DNA from: Gigaspora margarita
Lineage: Eukaryota > Glomeromycota > Glomeromycetes > Diversisporales > Gigasporaceae
NCBI GenBank assembly: GCA_009809945.1
Contig: WTPW01000070.1
Coordinates: 450,450 to 514,449, forward strand
Direction of reading: 5' to 3'
DNA: 64,000 nucleotides
Shown: positions 21,910 through 34,243 of the stretch, in pieces
Layout: each line of letters begins with the position of its first letter
How positions within the stretch are numbered: position 1 is the stretch's first letter
The notes under the pieces: model-generated
What the model saw: only the letters and a program-made list of their open reading frames with translations
Told to the model about the DNA's origin: nothing
Databases searched by the model: none
Position numbers and translations under genes: made by a program

Positions 21910-22612
21910 GTAATGCGTGAGTCTTTCTGGACTTTCCCCTACAAGTAACTCGTTTGGCAAATATCTTCTATTGGAGTATCATTAGATACTCCACCAACTC
22001 GGTACCTTCACTATTCAGCGACGACCATTTGGTGTATGAATAAAATTGTATTTACTAAAGCTAAACTTTTTCGTTATTTTCTCTCACTTTTTTTTGTTTT
22101 TTTTTTAATTAATGAAAAATCATGACCCGAATATATTATTTTCTGGTTACACTGATTAGACTTTTAATTAATATTTATCATTACGTAAATCAGCAATCAC
22201 ACCATATCCAGATCCCGATCGGCAATGCAAAATCCCGAGGTCATAAATTAAACCGGTGTTACATTCCAAATTAAAAAAATTTTTTTACCCTCGTCTTAAA
22301 AGTCTTAATCCTTTAAATTATGACCCTTGTGATCGATTTAAATTGAACACCCTGAACTTTTAAACCGTATGCGCTGATTAACGATGTTGATCGATGATCG
22401 ATAGACATCCGAATCAGTGTTAGAAATTCAAAAAAAAATTTATGATTTTTGTGAACATAATTTTTTTTATAATGTTCACATTAAAAATAAATATGTTCAC
22501 AAATAAAATTTATAATAATTAATATATAAAATTAAAAACTCTTGAAATTACAAATATTTACTAATATAATTTGTATTTATTAATTATAAATGGGCGGAAC
22601 TAGTCAGTGCTC

Positions 22613-25600
22613 GAGTATATATACATTCGGTACGGTTCGGTAGTTTAGTTGGTACCGTATGATCTGTACGGTGATCACCGATAATAAATGTACTGTAATT
22701 TATGCGAACTACATACATTACATATTTGTAATAAAATAAATTAACTAATGATATCAATGACGTATACAATCGATATAAGAAAATGTCAATACCTTTTTTA
22801 TCCAAATAATGGATTCGAAATTAAATATCGATACCGATACTAATACGTTTGATGCAAATTCTTCAAGAAATAAAAAAATTTTAAACCAACGCGATGTTAT
22901 TGTAATATCCGATACAGATGACGAGCCAGTGCTAGTAATTTTTTTATTATTTCAATAACAATTATAACGATAAACTAGTATTCGTAGTAATGATTTTATA
23001 TTGAATTTAAGGAATCAACATCGAATTCATTTATTATAGATTACAAAGTATTATTTGCATTATTGCCGTGGTTTGGTATTTGGTAACAGCTAAAAAAATA
23101 ACTAAATTATTCTCTAAACAGGATTTACAAATTTCTAGTAGCTTTAAAAGTGAATGTAACAGCGATAATAGTTTAGAGGATGATGATATATTTACAGATA
23201 ATTTAAACGATAATGATTCATTTGAAAATTATTTAGAAAACAAAGATGAGGTATATTGTTTTATTTAATGTTAGTATTTATAGCAATTGTAACTAATTAT
23301 AATTAATTATCTAAACTATAATTGCACAGCATGAGCCAACATTTGCTAAATTTGGTCGCGATTTAACTGTTGATCAAGTCGAATATTATCTTGAATTTCA
23401 AGAATATCCAAAGACTTCTTCAACAGGTGTAGCAAGTGTTTACAATATTTCAGGCTGGGATATAAATGATGCTAAGAAAACATTCGGAATTTCTAATATC
23501 CAATATGCTTATGGAGATCCTGGAAACACTCGATCTATTAAAAAATGTCCATTCTTGGGTGTTCCAGTTCAAAAAACTTATCGATCTTGTCATAGTGTAA
23601 AAGTGTGTGAATTTGGTTCAACTACTCTTAATATTGAACACACATCAGTTGATTTTGAAGACCAATTATATAAAAGAATTTTCGATGCAAATGAATTTTC
23701 TGTTAATACATTTACTTTAAAGTAAGCAAAAAATTTTATTTAAATATTTTTATTATTTTAAAAATTAAAAATTTTTTTATAATTTTAGTACATATGGGCA
23801 AGCATATAATACTCCGTGTTCTTATATTAACCCAACTACTAATATTCATTGTAATGGAAAACCTGTGCTTAAAGAATATAAACAGGTATATAATATATAT
23901 AAATTGTTAAATATATATTTAACTTTATTAATTTATTTATTTATAAATTTAGATTGATAATACGACAACTATTCAAAAATTTATTAGATGTCAAAAATAT
24001 CAATTTGGTCAAAAAGGACATCGTTATATTGCAATTAGCTATCGTGTTAATATGGAGTATCTTGAACAACTATTTCAAGATTATACTTATTGCTCCAATA
24101 AAATTAGCGAAGAGGTATAATTAAATATAAATTTATTTAATTTATTATTAAATATTTAATTTTTTAAAAAAATATAATTTTATTTAATTATAGAATAATG
24201 GAAATAAATTTGTGAATGAATGCTTTACAGTTTTTCCAAATTCTTCAACAACAAATTATTGCCGTAAATATTAATACTATATTTTTAATTTTAATTATAT
24301 TTATAATAAATAATATTATTAAATTAATTTTTTATTTTATTACAATATAATAAATAGCACATCTTCACAAAACAGATACTCAAGTTTTAAAGGGAAAATT
24401 AATCAACAAAGGATCTTGTCCTGTAAAATTTTATCATATTTTACCTAAAGATCTATCCAAATGTCCATTTATTGTAATAATTTCTGTTGGTATTCATAAT
24501 CACCCACCTCCACCACCAACTAAAACTCCACAAAACATAATTAATAATTTACAAAAAATTATTGAAAATGAACTTGATTTAAATCTTACTGCACGCAAAC
24601 TTCTTACAAGTAAGCTTTTTTTATTATAGAATATTATATAATATATAATATTTACATATTAATTAATTTTAAATTAGAACCAATGCTAAAAATATATCTT
24701 CAAGGACAACCATTAAGTAATCTTCATCCATCATTAAATAATCAATCACGTCTTAACTATTTAATTGAAAAAAATAAACGATCAAAATTTCCATTTGGAC
24801 AAGATATAATTGGTAAATTAAACTTATATATTATTTTAAAAGTTACTAAAATAAAAATAAAATATTATTTTTTAATATATATTTTAAGAGTTGCACATGA
24901 GTTATTAAAACAAAAAGAGTTATCAGATCCATATATACGCTCAGTTAGTATGTAATTAATATTAAATTAAATTAATATATTTAAATTGTAATTAATTAAA
25001 TTATTTGATTTAGGATTTCTTGATAATGGCCAATATCTTGTTTTATGTGCTCGAAAAGAGCAAACAGAATTACTTTCACAAACATTATATGTTGAAATAG
25101 ATATGGCATTTAAAAGAATTCATGGTATTACAAATGAATGGGAAATTTGTGCATATGTTAATCGATATCAAAAAGGTATATTATTCTTTATATAATCATT
25201 CTTGTTGCTAATATTTTAATAAAATATAAATTTTACTATATAGCATTAGTCTTTGCATGAGTTTTTACAAATTTTCAATCAGCTGAAGCATATCAATATT
25301 TATTTGAAGATTTATTTGATATCGTTGAAAAAGATACAAATAAAAAATTTGAATTTCAGCATATTCATGGTAGTGGGTTGGGTTGTATAATTGCAGATGA
25401 ACATCAAGGACAAGCACTTGGTAAATTATATTTAATATAGAGTAATATATTATATTTATAATTTAATATATTAACTTTATTTTTTATTAAACCAGGTCTT
25501 GGAAAATATCTTCATTCAAAATATTGTCATTTATCAAGCGAAGAACATTTAAAGCATATTTATAAACTATGTCAAATTCATTTTAATCGGTAAGTAAATG

Positions 25601-27036
25601 AATAATAAAGTTTATTTATATATTATATAAATTTTATTTAATTATTTATATTTTATAGTAATATTCGTAATAAAGCTATTTCTAATGAGACAAAAGAATT
25701 GATGTATTCGATTCAAATTAAATACACAAGAAGAAATATTACATGTATTAGAAAAAATTAAAAATTCTAATGAATCAGGAGCAGCAGGTTTTTTTTATAT
25801 AATTAAATAATAATCATTAAATTAAATTATATAAATAATATATTTAATTATATAAATAATATATTTAATTAAATTAAAAATAGAATGGGTTCGTGATAAA
25901 TATAAACCATGGATATTGGCTGGGCTTTCATTAGCATTCACTAAAATAGATGCCGATATTTGGAATCAAACACCAAATAATACTAATGTTAGTGAATCGG
26001 CACATGCTAACATAAACCAAGATGGTCGATCACTATCTTTATTAGCAGCAATATATCGGTATGTATACTGTATTTAAAATACTATAGTAATTATATTTAA
26101 AAAATTTATAAGTATGTCCCATTACATCATGGGTTTTTATATAAAAAAAAAAAAATTTATAAGTATTAATTTTTTTTAATTATAGAGGTGATGATTTTGA
26201 TCAACGGCAATGGCATTCAGCAAGAACATATGAAAAGTATAATATACATGAATCTTATAAAGATAAATCTGAATTAGCCTGATTGACAAATAATTCAAAA
26301 AGAAGCCGTAAGTTAATTTAATTTATTTTTATTAATTTTTATTTTTATAGTTTAATTTAATAACTTATATAATAATTTAATTAGAAAAATGAAAAAATAA
26401 AAGTAAAGAACCTGCCTCAAGATCTACATCACAAAAAAAACACAAGAACAAAGCATTGGACAAAAATACTGAAGATTATTTTCTATTCCAACTTCAACTA
26501 TTATTCCTACAATACAAGAACAAGATAACTATATTGAATGGGAAAATAAAAAACTTGAATTACGGCAAAAAAGTTTAGAAATTTTGAAGGAAGAAATTGC
26601 ATTGCGTGAAAAGCTTAATAGTTTAAAACAGTTGAGTAATTAATTATATAGTATAATTTAAATCTAATATTAAATAATTTTACTAAATATTGTTTTTTTC
26701 ATATAAAAAGGTAGTGCTCTTATTTAATAATATCCATAATATTAATTAATAGATTTTTTTAAAAAAACTTAACGGGTATAAAAATACATGCATATTAGTA
26801 TATAATTTCGAAATAAATATTTAACTAATTCCGAAATAAAGACTTAATTAATTTCGAAATAAATATTTTATAAATTGTATCATTTATATTTCAGTTAGTA
26901 TTCTAAAGAAATATCATCAAATACTTTGTATCAACATTATTATATATATTGCATTGTACGGTTATTATAATATAATACAGTACCATACCGTACAGTACTA
27001 ATTAGAAAGCGGACTGTACAGAATTTCTTTACCCCG
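22613..27036 (+). mobile_element. near-complete MULE-type DNA transposon, 4.4 kb
   Basis: A perfect 10-bp direct repeat GTCAGTGCTC (22603-22612 and 27037-27046) brackets the unit. Duplications of 8-11 bp are the hallmark of Mutator-like elements. Just inside are imperfect inverted ends, ATTCGGTACGGTTCGG (left, 22630) against ATTCTGTACAGTCCGC (right, complement). They are GTAC/CGGT-rich and extend roughly 80 bp at lower identity. One multi-exon transposase-like gene fills the interior. The intact duplication argues for recent insertion. Left to 22000 and right to 27200 I see no further element sequence. Confidence 0.85.
22809..26643 (+). pseudogene. MULE-type transposase gene, 17 exons, three nonsense changes and frameshifts
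   Basis: Exons: 22809-22934, 23012-23047, 23122-23250, 23330-23721, 23789-23885, 23953-24114, 24194-24263, 24358-24609, 24678-24812, 24891-24947, 25014-25175, 25244-25420, 25496-25589, 25659-25786, 25884-26058, 26186-26307, 26385-26643. Introns are mostly 60-100 bp and GT-AG. The protein has an acidic N terminus, a Cys/His-rich DNA-binding part (TPCSYINPTTNIHCNGK, FIRCQKY), then a catalytic-like core: VEIDMAFKRIHG (candidate first Asp), HIHGSGLGCIIADEHQGQ (candidate second Asp) and NTNVSESAHANINQDG (candidate Glu). A basic tail and C-terminal coiled coil follow. Stops at 25258 (FA, stop, VFTNF), 26280 (LA, stop, LTNN) and 26390 are TGA where Arg CGA fits. One-base shifts lie near 25715 and 26485. 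Confidence 0.8.
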
Positions 27037-27059
27037 GTCAGTGCTCCATGCACTTTGCG

Positions 27060-27640
27060 CCTCTAATTTAATTAGCTAATAGCCGTATTAGAGAATTGAA
27101 TTTTACACAAGACCCAATCGACCAATAATATTTATCTTTCTTTATATTACATATTAATAAATATATATTTATTTACATAATATACAAAGCCGCCTTTAAA
27201 ATTTATTAATCCACCCTTTTACTTAATACTAGCCTAACCCTAATCCCACATTACCCTTACCCTAACCCCATCCCTTTCGCTTAATATTCCTAACCCTAAC
27301 ATTAACCCTTACCCTAACCATAACCCCAACCCCTTTAGCTCTTACCTCAACCCCTTCAGCTCTTATACTAATCACGTCCTATCCTAACCCAAATTCGTAC
27401 TACTACTTAACACTAACTTCGCTACTAACCCATGCTAACCCCAATATATGCCTTTAGTCTGTATAAATGGCTTAGGTTTTGCAGCAGTTTGCTAGTTGAA
27501 TCAGCACGGAATTTGGCACGGGTAATGAACGTAAATTCATGTGCCCCATGATAATGATGTGGATTAGCTATTAAAATATAAATTTACATAAGTAATCAAC
27601 AAGCTAAATGCATATGAAGCAAAATTTGGAAAGAAAAGTT
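27060..27640. other. intergenic with telomere-like repeats
   Basis: From about 27215 to 27345 degenerate CCCTAA/CCCTTACCCTAACC motifs are packed together, up to two perfect units in a row. The rest shows no gene. Confidence 0.6.
27215..27345. repeat. degenerate interstitial telomere-like repeat
   Basis: Many CCTAACCC, CCCTTACCC and AACCCTAAC words cluster here. The unit matches the fungal TTAGGG telomere repeat, but it is interrupted and flanked on both sides by ordinary sequence, so it is not a chromosome end. Shorter traces occur at 20225-20250, 32265-32302 and (other strand) 30820-30855. Confidence 0.6.
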
Positions 27641-27641
27641 T

Positions 27642-27857
27642 TTAAAACACACAAGGAAGCTTCATCAGTGAAATTATGGGATATTGCTTTTTTTTAAAAA
27701 AATATCCTTTACTGACCTTTTGCTCTCTACGAAACAAGCCATCTGTAACGTACACATATCTGTCATCTAAATGCACCATTTCATATGACGTGTTACCTTT
27801 TGCCGTAATGTCTGTGCCATTTTTATTGTACCTTTTTGTAAAACAGTTCAGTGTGTG
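27642..27857 (-). other. unidentified 70-codon open stretch
   Basis: Open from a stop near 27857 to TAA at 27642, with protein-like composition: KNGTDITAKGNTSYEMVHLD and RYVYVTDGLFRREQKVSKG. It begins without an ATG, so it would be an exon or a fragment. The overlapping plus-strand frame (27676-27951) reads the same DNA as hydrophobic/Cys-rich and looks like the shadow. Family unknown. Confidence 0.3.
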
Positions 27858-27959
27858 CTACAAGATCAAATACCAACCCATTCCACTTTTCTTACAAGGA
27901 ATCGGCGACAAAACATCAATGACTTATAGCACAAGACATTCACAAATGTAACAATATGA

Positions 27960-29730
27960 CACTGGAACCTGAACGAAAAAAAACAAGTGATTAGTAATTA
28001 TCATGAAAATAACAACAATGTGAAAATAACAACAACGTTGAAAAGATGAAGCTGCCAACATACAAGCGACGTTGCCCATATACGATGGCTTCAACTACAA
28101 CTTCACTGCTCTAAGCCAAATGAAGCAGCTACAAATCGCAACACCGAAAACGATGACACTAAAAAACGCTGACACCTAAAAATGATAAACCGAATAACGA
28201 CGAACAACATCATCGAAGAACTAAAGAAAGTAAGAGAATCGATGCTGTATAAAAAAAGAAGCCACTAAATTAGAAAGCTGTTAAAGAAAAAAAGACAGAT
28301 GTAAACAAAAAAAAAAATAAATAAATATGCAGATCACTGAATAATATACATTACTGGTAATTTAGGTTTAAATTCATGTCACACAATTTGTTTATTATAA
28401 TCAAATCCGGTAGTAGGGGTGCCAAGTGCACTAGAGCACTATCTAGATTTTCCCTTATAAATTTATATTTAATATAACTAAATTGTATAGCTATTTATTT
28501 ATAAAATTAATCTTTATTTAAAACAATATATTATTGATTATTTCTATATGAAAAATTTGCCAAACTTTATATGCATATTCAAAATCAATTCATTTATAGA
28601 TGAACTATTTATAAAAATTAACAAAAGATAATTATAAGTTCTAAAATGTATTCTATTTCTAAGTTTGGCTTTAATTAATTTTGTTATAAAAATATATATT
28701 CTACTATTATATTATAAAGTGGAAGTATTAAAAATTTTTAAGCAATATACAAACAAAATTTCATTCTTTAATTAAATTTTAATATTAATTAGTATAGAAA
28801 TTTTAATTTCTAAATTGAAATAAAGTTATTAATTTTTTTTAAATTTAAAGTTGCAAAGTCAGAAGCACTCTATTTGTACTTGTATTAGCATACTGTATCT
28901 TGCTAAAAATAAGCCATCTTTGAAAATAAGCTACACCTCTCTTTTAGTCAAAAAACTCATAAACATTTTTGAACCAAAAATAAGCTACCCCATGATCGAA
29001 GACAGTTGCTACATAGTAAAGTCAAACTTTACTATGTAAATTGATTACAGTCACTTAAGTAAACTTACTCAGAAGATCAAATTGTATATTCTTTGAAATT
29101 TGCAAGTAAATTGGAGAACTTTTTATTATTATACTTTGAATTTTTTTTACTTTCAACGAAATAATAAGTTTTTTTTAAAAAATATATTCATTGAAGTTAA
29201 AATTAAAAGTCAAATTATAAAAGATGCACCAATTTTGATGAAACTTTCAATATGTATTATTTTTCCAAACAAGTTTGTTTAAGCACCAATAACCAATTTA
29301 AATAATAGAATTTGTACTTTATAATGTAAGACTATTTGCAATTGACCAAAAATTAATTATATTCAAAAATAAGCTACTTACAGATTTTTGTATTCAAAAT
29401 CGTCCAAAAAAGGAGACTTATTTTTGGAAACATATGGTAAATATAATAAATTATAAGTAAGAAATTATAAAAATTAAAATTTATATTCACACTATATGAA
29501 CTTAAAATATAAAATTTTTGATTTCTTATGTTCATACTATGCGAATATAAAATATAAAAATTTTGGTTTTTTAAAAAAAAATTTATGTTCACTATGAATG
29601 CTGTGAACATACAATTTTCAATACTGGTCTGAATGTTCTTTAAAGTTTCTTAATTAGTTATCTTATAGACATATTTTTTATTTTCTATTTTATTACTCTT
29701 ATACATATCACTTTTTATTTCTATATTTAT
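27960..29730. other. gene-free AT-rich stretch
   Basis: No recognisable gene. 28000-28280 is less AT-rich with AC-rich low-complexity words. 28900-29420 has several AAAATAAGCTAC words in one orientation. A repeat shared with 58630-58775 lies at 28994-29140. Confidence 0.5.
28994..29140. repeat. dispersed hairpin repeat, copy 1
   Basis: GTTGCTACATAGTAAAGTC followed by its partial complement GACTTTACTATGTAA-like sequence, then TTAAGTAAACTT. The same order is found at 58630-58775. The AGTAAAGT/ACTTTACT pair is a short hairpin. Confidence 0.6.
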
Positions 29731-29732
29731 TA

Positions 29733-30557
29733 GGACCCTTGAATACTAAAGTTATATATATATATATAACCTTTGATTTTAAACTTTATATGAGTGTACA
29801 CTTAAATTTTATTATAAAGTATATACAAACATTAAAACAACAGTTTAAGTGTATGATATATCTTTAGAAATAATTTTAAATTTATAATTAAGTGTACAAC
29901 ATAGTTTTAATTAAAAATAAATTAATGTANGACNAAGATANAATAAATGTTTAAAATTAAATTACTTTAAAAAAAGTAAAAGTTAATAAATTATATTTAT
30001 GTTTTAAAATTTCTATTAATTGAAATTGGTAATATTCAATTTTATACAATNTTGTAATCCACAAAAGTTATATCTTTTTGTGAAGCAACAATATTATATT
30101 ATAGTGCTAAAGAGACCTTTATTCAAGTAAAATAGAAACTTATCTCCTAGTATCTATTAAGTTAAATCATATATATTCTCATACAGTACATACCAATCAT
30201 TGTAATTCTTAAGCAAACAATATTGATATTGTTCTAGAATCAATTTAGAGACAGGTATATAAAGTTGATACTAAATTATGCACAATAAATAAATATTGTT
30301 ACTATTATTGATTTTACTAGTTATCATTAAATTTTGTATGTTATATATATTATATTTTATATATTATGTACGAAACTATTCTTGCACAATAAGTAACTGT
30401 ATGACATATCTTTTTTGATATTATTAATTAAGTGTACATCAAAGGTTGAGTTAAGTTGTTATTAAAAAAAATAAGATTTGTATAACTGTATAATAAACAT
30501 TTTAAAAATTTTAGTCTAAGTGTACTACAAACATTTTATGCATATATTCAGGGGTCC
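29733..30557. mobile_element. TTA-flanked TIR element, 825 bp
   Basis: Ends GGACCCTTGAATA (29733) and TATTCAGGGGTCC (to 30557) are inverted with one mismatch. TTA is present outside both (29730-29732, 30558-30560). TTA duplications suggest a PIF/Harbinger-like MITE. The word AAGTGTAC recurs about five times inside. No frame; N bases at 29930-29942 and 30051. Confidence 0.65.
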
Positions 30558-30995
30558 TTATTTTTCCCACTCCTATCTTTTTTATTGGCATGCTGTATAT
30601 CATTTCCAATAATGTTAAGATTAGACATAGATCATCTTGTTTATTGGCTATGTTTTTACTTGTGTCCTACCACATTTCCTTTTAGGCTAAAACAGAAAGG
30701 ATTTTCATCAAATAATTTTATGAAAATTTCTTAATTTATACCAGATGTATATATACATATACTAATTGATTTACAAATTTGTTTAACATAAAATTATAAA
30801 TAAAAAGTTAGTATAGCTTAAGGTTAGGGTGAGAGTAGCTCTAGGGTTAGTGGAGATTATAGTTTATACTAAAATTTTGCGAGGAATATTTTTTGCTAGA
30901 ACCCAAAAGCTATTATATAATCAGGATTTTAAGATATCAATATATATGTATACATACACATAGTGTACAAATAGCAATTGTCTAATTTTATATTA

Positions 30996-31899
30996 GGAGG
31001 CTTTCAGAAATTATGTAATATTTTTGTTATCAATAAATTTCAAAATTTTACCCCACCCACCCACACCTGATACTCTATTAGCCAATCAAATTTTATATTT
31101 TTTAAAATTTATTTATATGTTCATTTATGAATTGATAATAGCTATTGCTCTACTGGACCAATTTAGATGATTTAACTACCAAAATATTCGGCTCACTAAG
31201 ACGATTCTAACAAGCCCAAAATCGTTAAAATCTAATCACAGGGTCCCAAGATCGTTCAACTTTTGAGTAATTTTAATAGTGATTTTTTAGAATCACTAAG
31301 TAAATTTCTTTAATATTGAAAACTTTTGATTCACTGGCCCGTTTTGGGTGATTTAACTACCAAAATGTTTGTCTCAGTGAGATGATACTAACAAGCCCAA
31401 AATCACTAAATTCTAATCACAGGATTCCAAGATCAATAAAGATTTTATTGTTTGTTTAACAATACAATACAAATCTTTATCGATCTTGGAATCCTGTAAT
31501 TAAAATTTAGCAATTTTGGCTTGGAATCATCTCACTGAGATGAACATTTTGGTAGTTAAATTATCCAAAATGGGCCAGTGGATCAAAATTTATTCAATAT
31601 TAAAGATATTTACTTAGTGATTCTAAAAAATCACTTTTTAAATTACACAAAAGTTGAACGATCTTGGGACCCTGTGATTAGATTTTAATGATTTTGGGCT
31701 TGTTAGAATCAACTAAGTGAGATGAACATTTGATAGTTATATCACCTAAATTAGTCCAGTAGATCAATAGTTAATAATAATTTTATAATTTTATACTTTT
31801 GGCCAAAATTATAGAATTTTGACCAGAATTATAATTATAACCTGATATTTTCATAACCCCACCCACCCACTAAAAAATTACATAATATCTGGAAGCCCC
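30996..31899. mobile_element. TTA-flanked TIR element with giant internal palindrome
   Basis: Ends GGAGGCTTTCAGAAATTATG (30996) and the complement of GGGGCTTCCAGATATTATG (to 31899) give about 28-bp TIRs, with TTA on both sides (30993-30995, 31900-31902). CCCCACCCACCC blocks lie inside both ends, as in the element at 36997. It looks like a Harbinger-type non-autonomous element. Confidence 0.8.
31135..31780. repeat. about 640-bp two-tier palindrome
   Basis: Each arm holds two diverged direct copies of a module of about 170 bp (GATTTAACTACCAAAAT, then AACAAGCCCAAAATC, then CTAATCACAGG). The other arm mirrors both (ATTTTGGTAGTTAAA, GATTTTGGGCTTGTT, CCTGTGATTAG). The centre is near 31453 between AAAGATTTTATTG and CAAATCTTTATC. 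A transcript would fold into one long hairpin. Confidence 0.85.
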
Positions 31900-32127
31900 T
31901 TATCTTATTGTTATCATTATTATTATCTAAACTGTCTTAATATATCAGATATATATGATATTGATATTGTTATCGATATTGATATAGGCCTAAAAATTTT
32001 TTATTGTATTCAGGTTGTATTTATAAGATTTTTAAGTTCGACAATTTTTGATTCTATAATCAGATATATGCATTGCCATTTAACATTATTTGAAATTATA
32101 TATGTATATACTAAAAATAGGTTCATA

Positions 32128-32444
32128 TTATTTCGCCAACAATCACTTCACCAACATAATATATTACTGACAAATATTCACTGACAAGTTCATTTTACTG
32201 ACAGTTTGTTTAACCAAAGCTCATCTCACTAACAAGTATTTTTTTTAAAAAGCACAATAACTTTAACCCTAATTTTATCCTACCCTACCCTAACCCTAAT
32301 GCAATTACCAGAATTACTTTGTCAGTGAAATGAGCTTTAGTGAAATAAACTGTCAGTAAAATGAACTTGTCAGTGAATATTTGTTGGTAAAATGTTATAT
32401 CAGTGAAGTTATTGTTGGCAAAATAATTGCTACTTACTAAAAAT
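32128..32444. repeat. 317-bp foldback element with CACTGACAA motifs
   Basis: Left-arm words TTCACTGACAAGTTCATTTT and ACTGACAGTTT reappear as complements at 32340-32380 (AAACTGTCAGT, AAAATGAACTTGTCAGTGAA). The arms pair over about 110 bp. The loop contains CCCTAACCC-like sequence (32265-32302). TTTCGCCAACAATCACTTCA and its partner mark the ends. No coding. Confidence 0.75.
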
Positions 32445-33026
32445 ATATTTGTTAGCTTTGTTAACAAATTCTCAGATTATTTTCAATTATAGCTATGTTT
32501 CTATAGTTAGATAATGCATTCTTAAAAGGTTTATTAAATATATGCCAAACTTTATAGTAAAAATATATAGTATATTGTAGAAATCATATCGGCAGATTTA
32601 CAGAATTGGACCTTTTTCAAACCCCCAATTTTCATATAATTTTGCAAATCAAACCACTTTATCTTTAAGATATAATGGGTTAGTGCTTATCTAATGGGTT
32701 TATTTATATTGATCAGTTATTTTTTGATCATCTGACCATTATCTGACCAATCAATTTTTGTAAACAATCATATTTTGGAGACTATTTTAGGGCCCAATTT
32801 CAATTTCATAAATTTGCTAATATGCAAGATGTCCAAAGTTATGTCTTGACTATGATATTTACAGTCTTCTACATAATAATATCAAACTCAGTTATCTATT
32901 TATGATTTTAAAAATCAACTTTTATGCATTATGCATTATATATGTCTTTGATATTATTATTTGAAGTATAGATAATACTAATAACATGCATTAGTAAACC
33001 ATATATTGTGTGTCAAAAGAATAATA

Positions 33027-33173
33027 CAGTAAAACCTCTATAAGTGCATTCTCTTGGGCTAAGCTTTAACAATATGCATTTAGAAATCATGTATTTATAG
33101 GGGGCAAGTATAACTTGAGCATGCATTTAGAGGGTAAGTACTTGTAGAAGGTGCAGTTATGGAGGTTTTACTG
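33027..33173. mobile_element. 147-bp TA-flanked MITE, CAGTAAAACC family, copy 2
   Basis: Ends CAGTAAAACCTCTATAAGTG and the complement GTTATGGAGGTTTTACTG, with TA on both sides (33025-33026, 33174-33175). The interior carries ATGCATTTAGA words facing both ways. Close to 38944-39093 in sequence. Confidence 0.85.
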
Positions 33174-33194
33174 TAATAGGTTTGCAACAGGATA

Positions 33195-34095
33195 TTTACA
33201 ATGATAGAAATCATTAAAATAGTGAGTAAGTTCTATAACAATGCTTGCAATAGAAATTATGATAATTCCAATATAAACTAACTCACCTTAACAACATATT
33301 GTAGCTATCAAAATTGTAAGTTCTTAACAGAATTTTTTAGTTTTTCATAATAGTAAACTAACTTATTTTAACAACTTATTGTAGTTATAAAATTATAAGT
33401 TCTTAATGGAATTTTTCAGTTGTTCATGATATAAATCACATTCATTTCAATGCAAACCAACTCATATTAATCATATATTGTAGTCACCAGAATAGTAAGT
33501 TCTGTAACTGCAAATCATAATAGAAACACAGCAATTCCAGTGCAAGCTACCCAGACTTAACTGTTACCGAATAGTGTGTAAATCTTGCAATAGATTTTTT
33601 TATAGTAACTTGCAATGGAACTACAATAATTTCTATTCAAATCATTTTGTTTTAACCACATATTGTGGTCACTAGAATAGCAAATAAGTACTGTAATAAG
33701 TTCTTTTTAAGTAGCTCAATTCCAATACAAACTAACTCACTTATCTTAATCATATATTATAGCCAATGAAATAGCAAATAATTTTGTAGTCAAATTATTT
33801 ACAGTAATTCACAATAGAAATCATGCCAAATTTAATCTAAACTAACTTATCTTAACCACATATTGTGGAATTATAATAGTAAGTTTGTAATAAAATTGTT
33901 TACAATAATATACAATAAATGTTATACATTCTAATGCAAACAAAAATTTAGTTGTATATTATATTCACCTGAATAGTAAATAAGTTCTGACAAAATTTTG
34001 TTTACAGCAGCAGCTTAGAATGATAATTTTAATGCTAGTTAACTCATCCTATTTATAATAGTAAATAAATTATATAATAGATTTTTTCATTAGCT
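33195..34095. repeat. degenerate tandem repeat, about 110-bp unit
   Basis: The phrase CTTAACCACATATTGTAG...AATAGTAAGTTCTGTAATA...CAATAGAAATCATG...AATTCCAATACAAACTAACT recurs about eight times with substitutions and small indels. No gene. Confidence 0.75.
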
Positions 34096-34243
34096 TATGA
34101 ATAATATTAATTTATGCCACACAAAATTATATATCTGGTTTTCATATTATGGAATGGTAATCAATGACCCAGCTGCATGGCTTTTTTTTTTTAATAGTAA
34201 ATAAATTTTTTTAAATAATGGTCAAAAAAAACTTTTGTTAATA

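Noticed and set aside
21857..22010. Spliceosomal snRNA or snoRNA
   Set aside because: GC-rich with a stem-loop, but I found none of the defining boxes (U6 ACAGAGA, U5 loop, box C/D or H/ACA).
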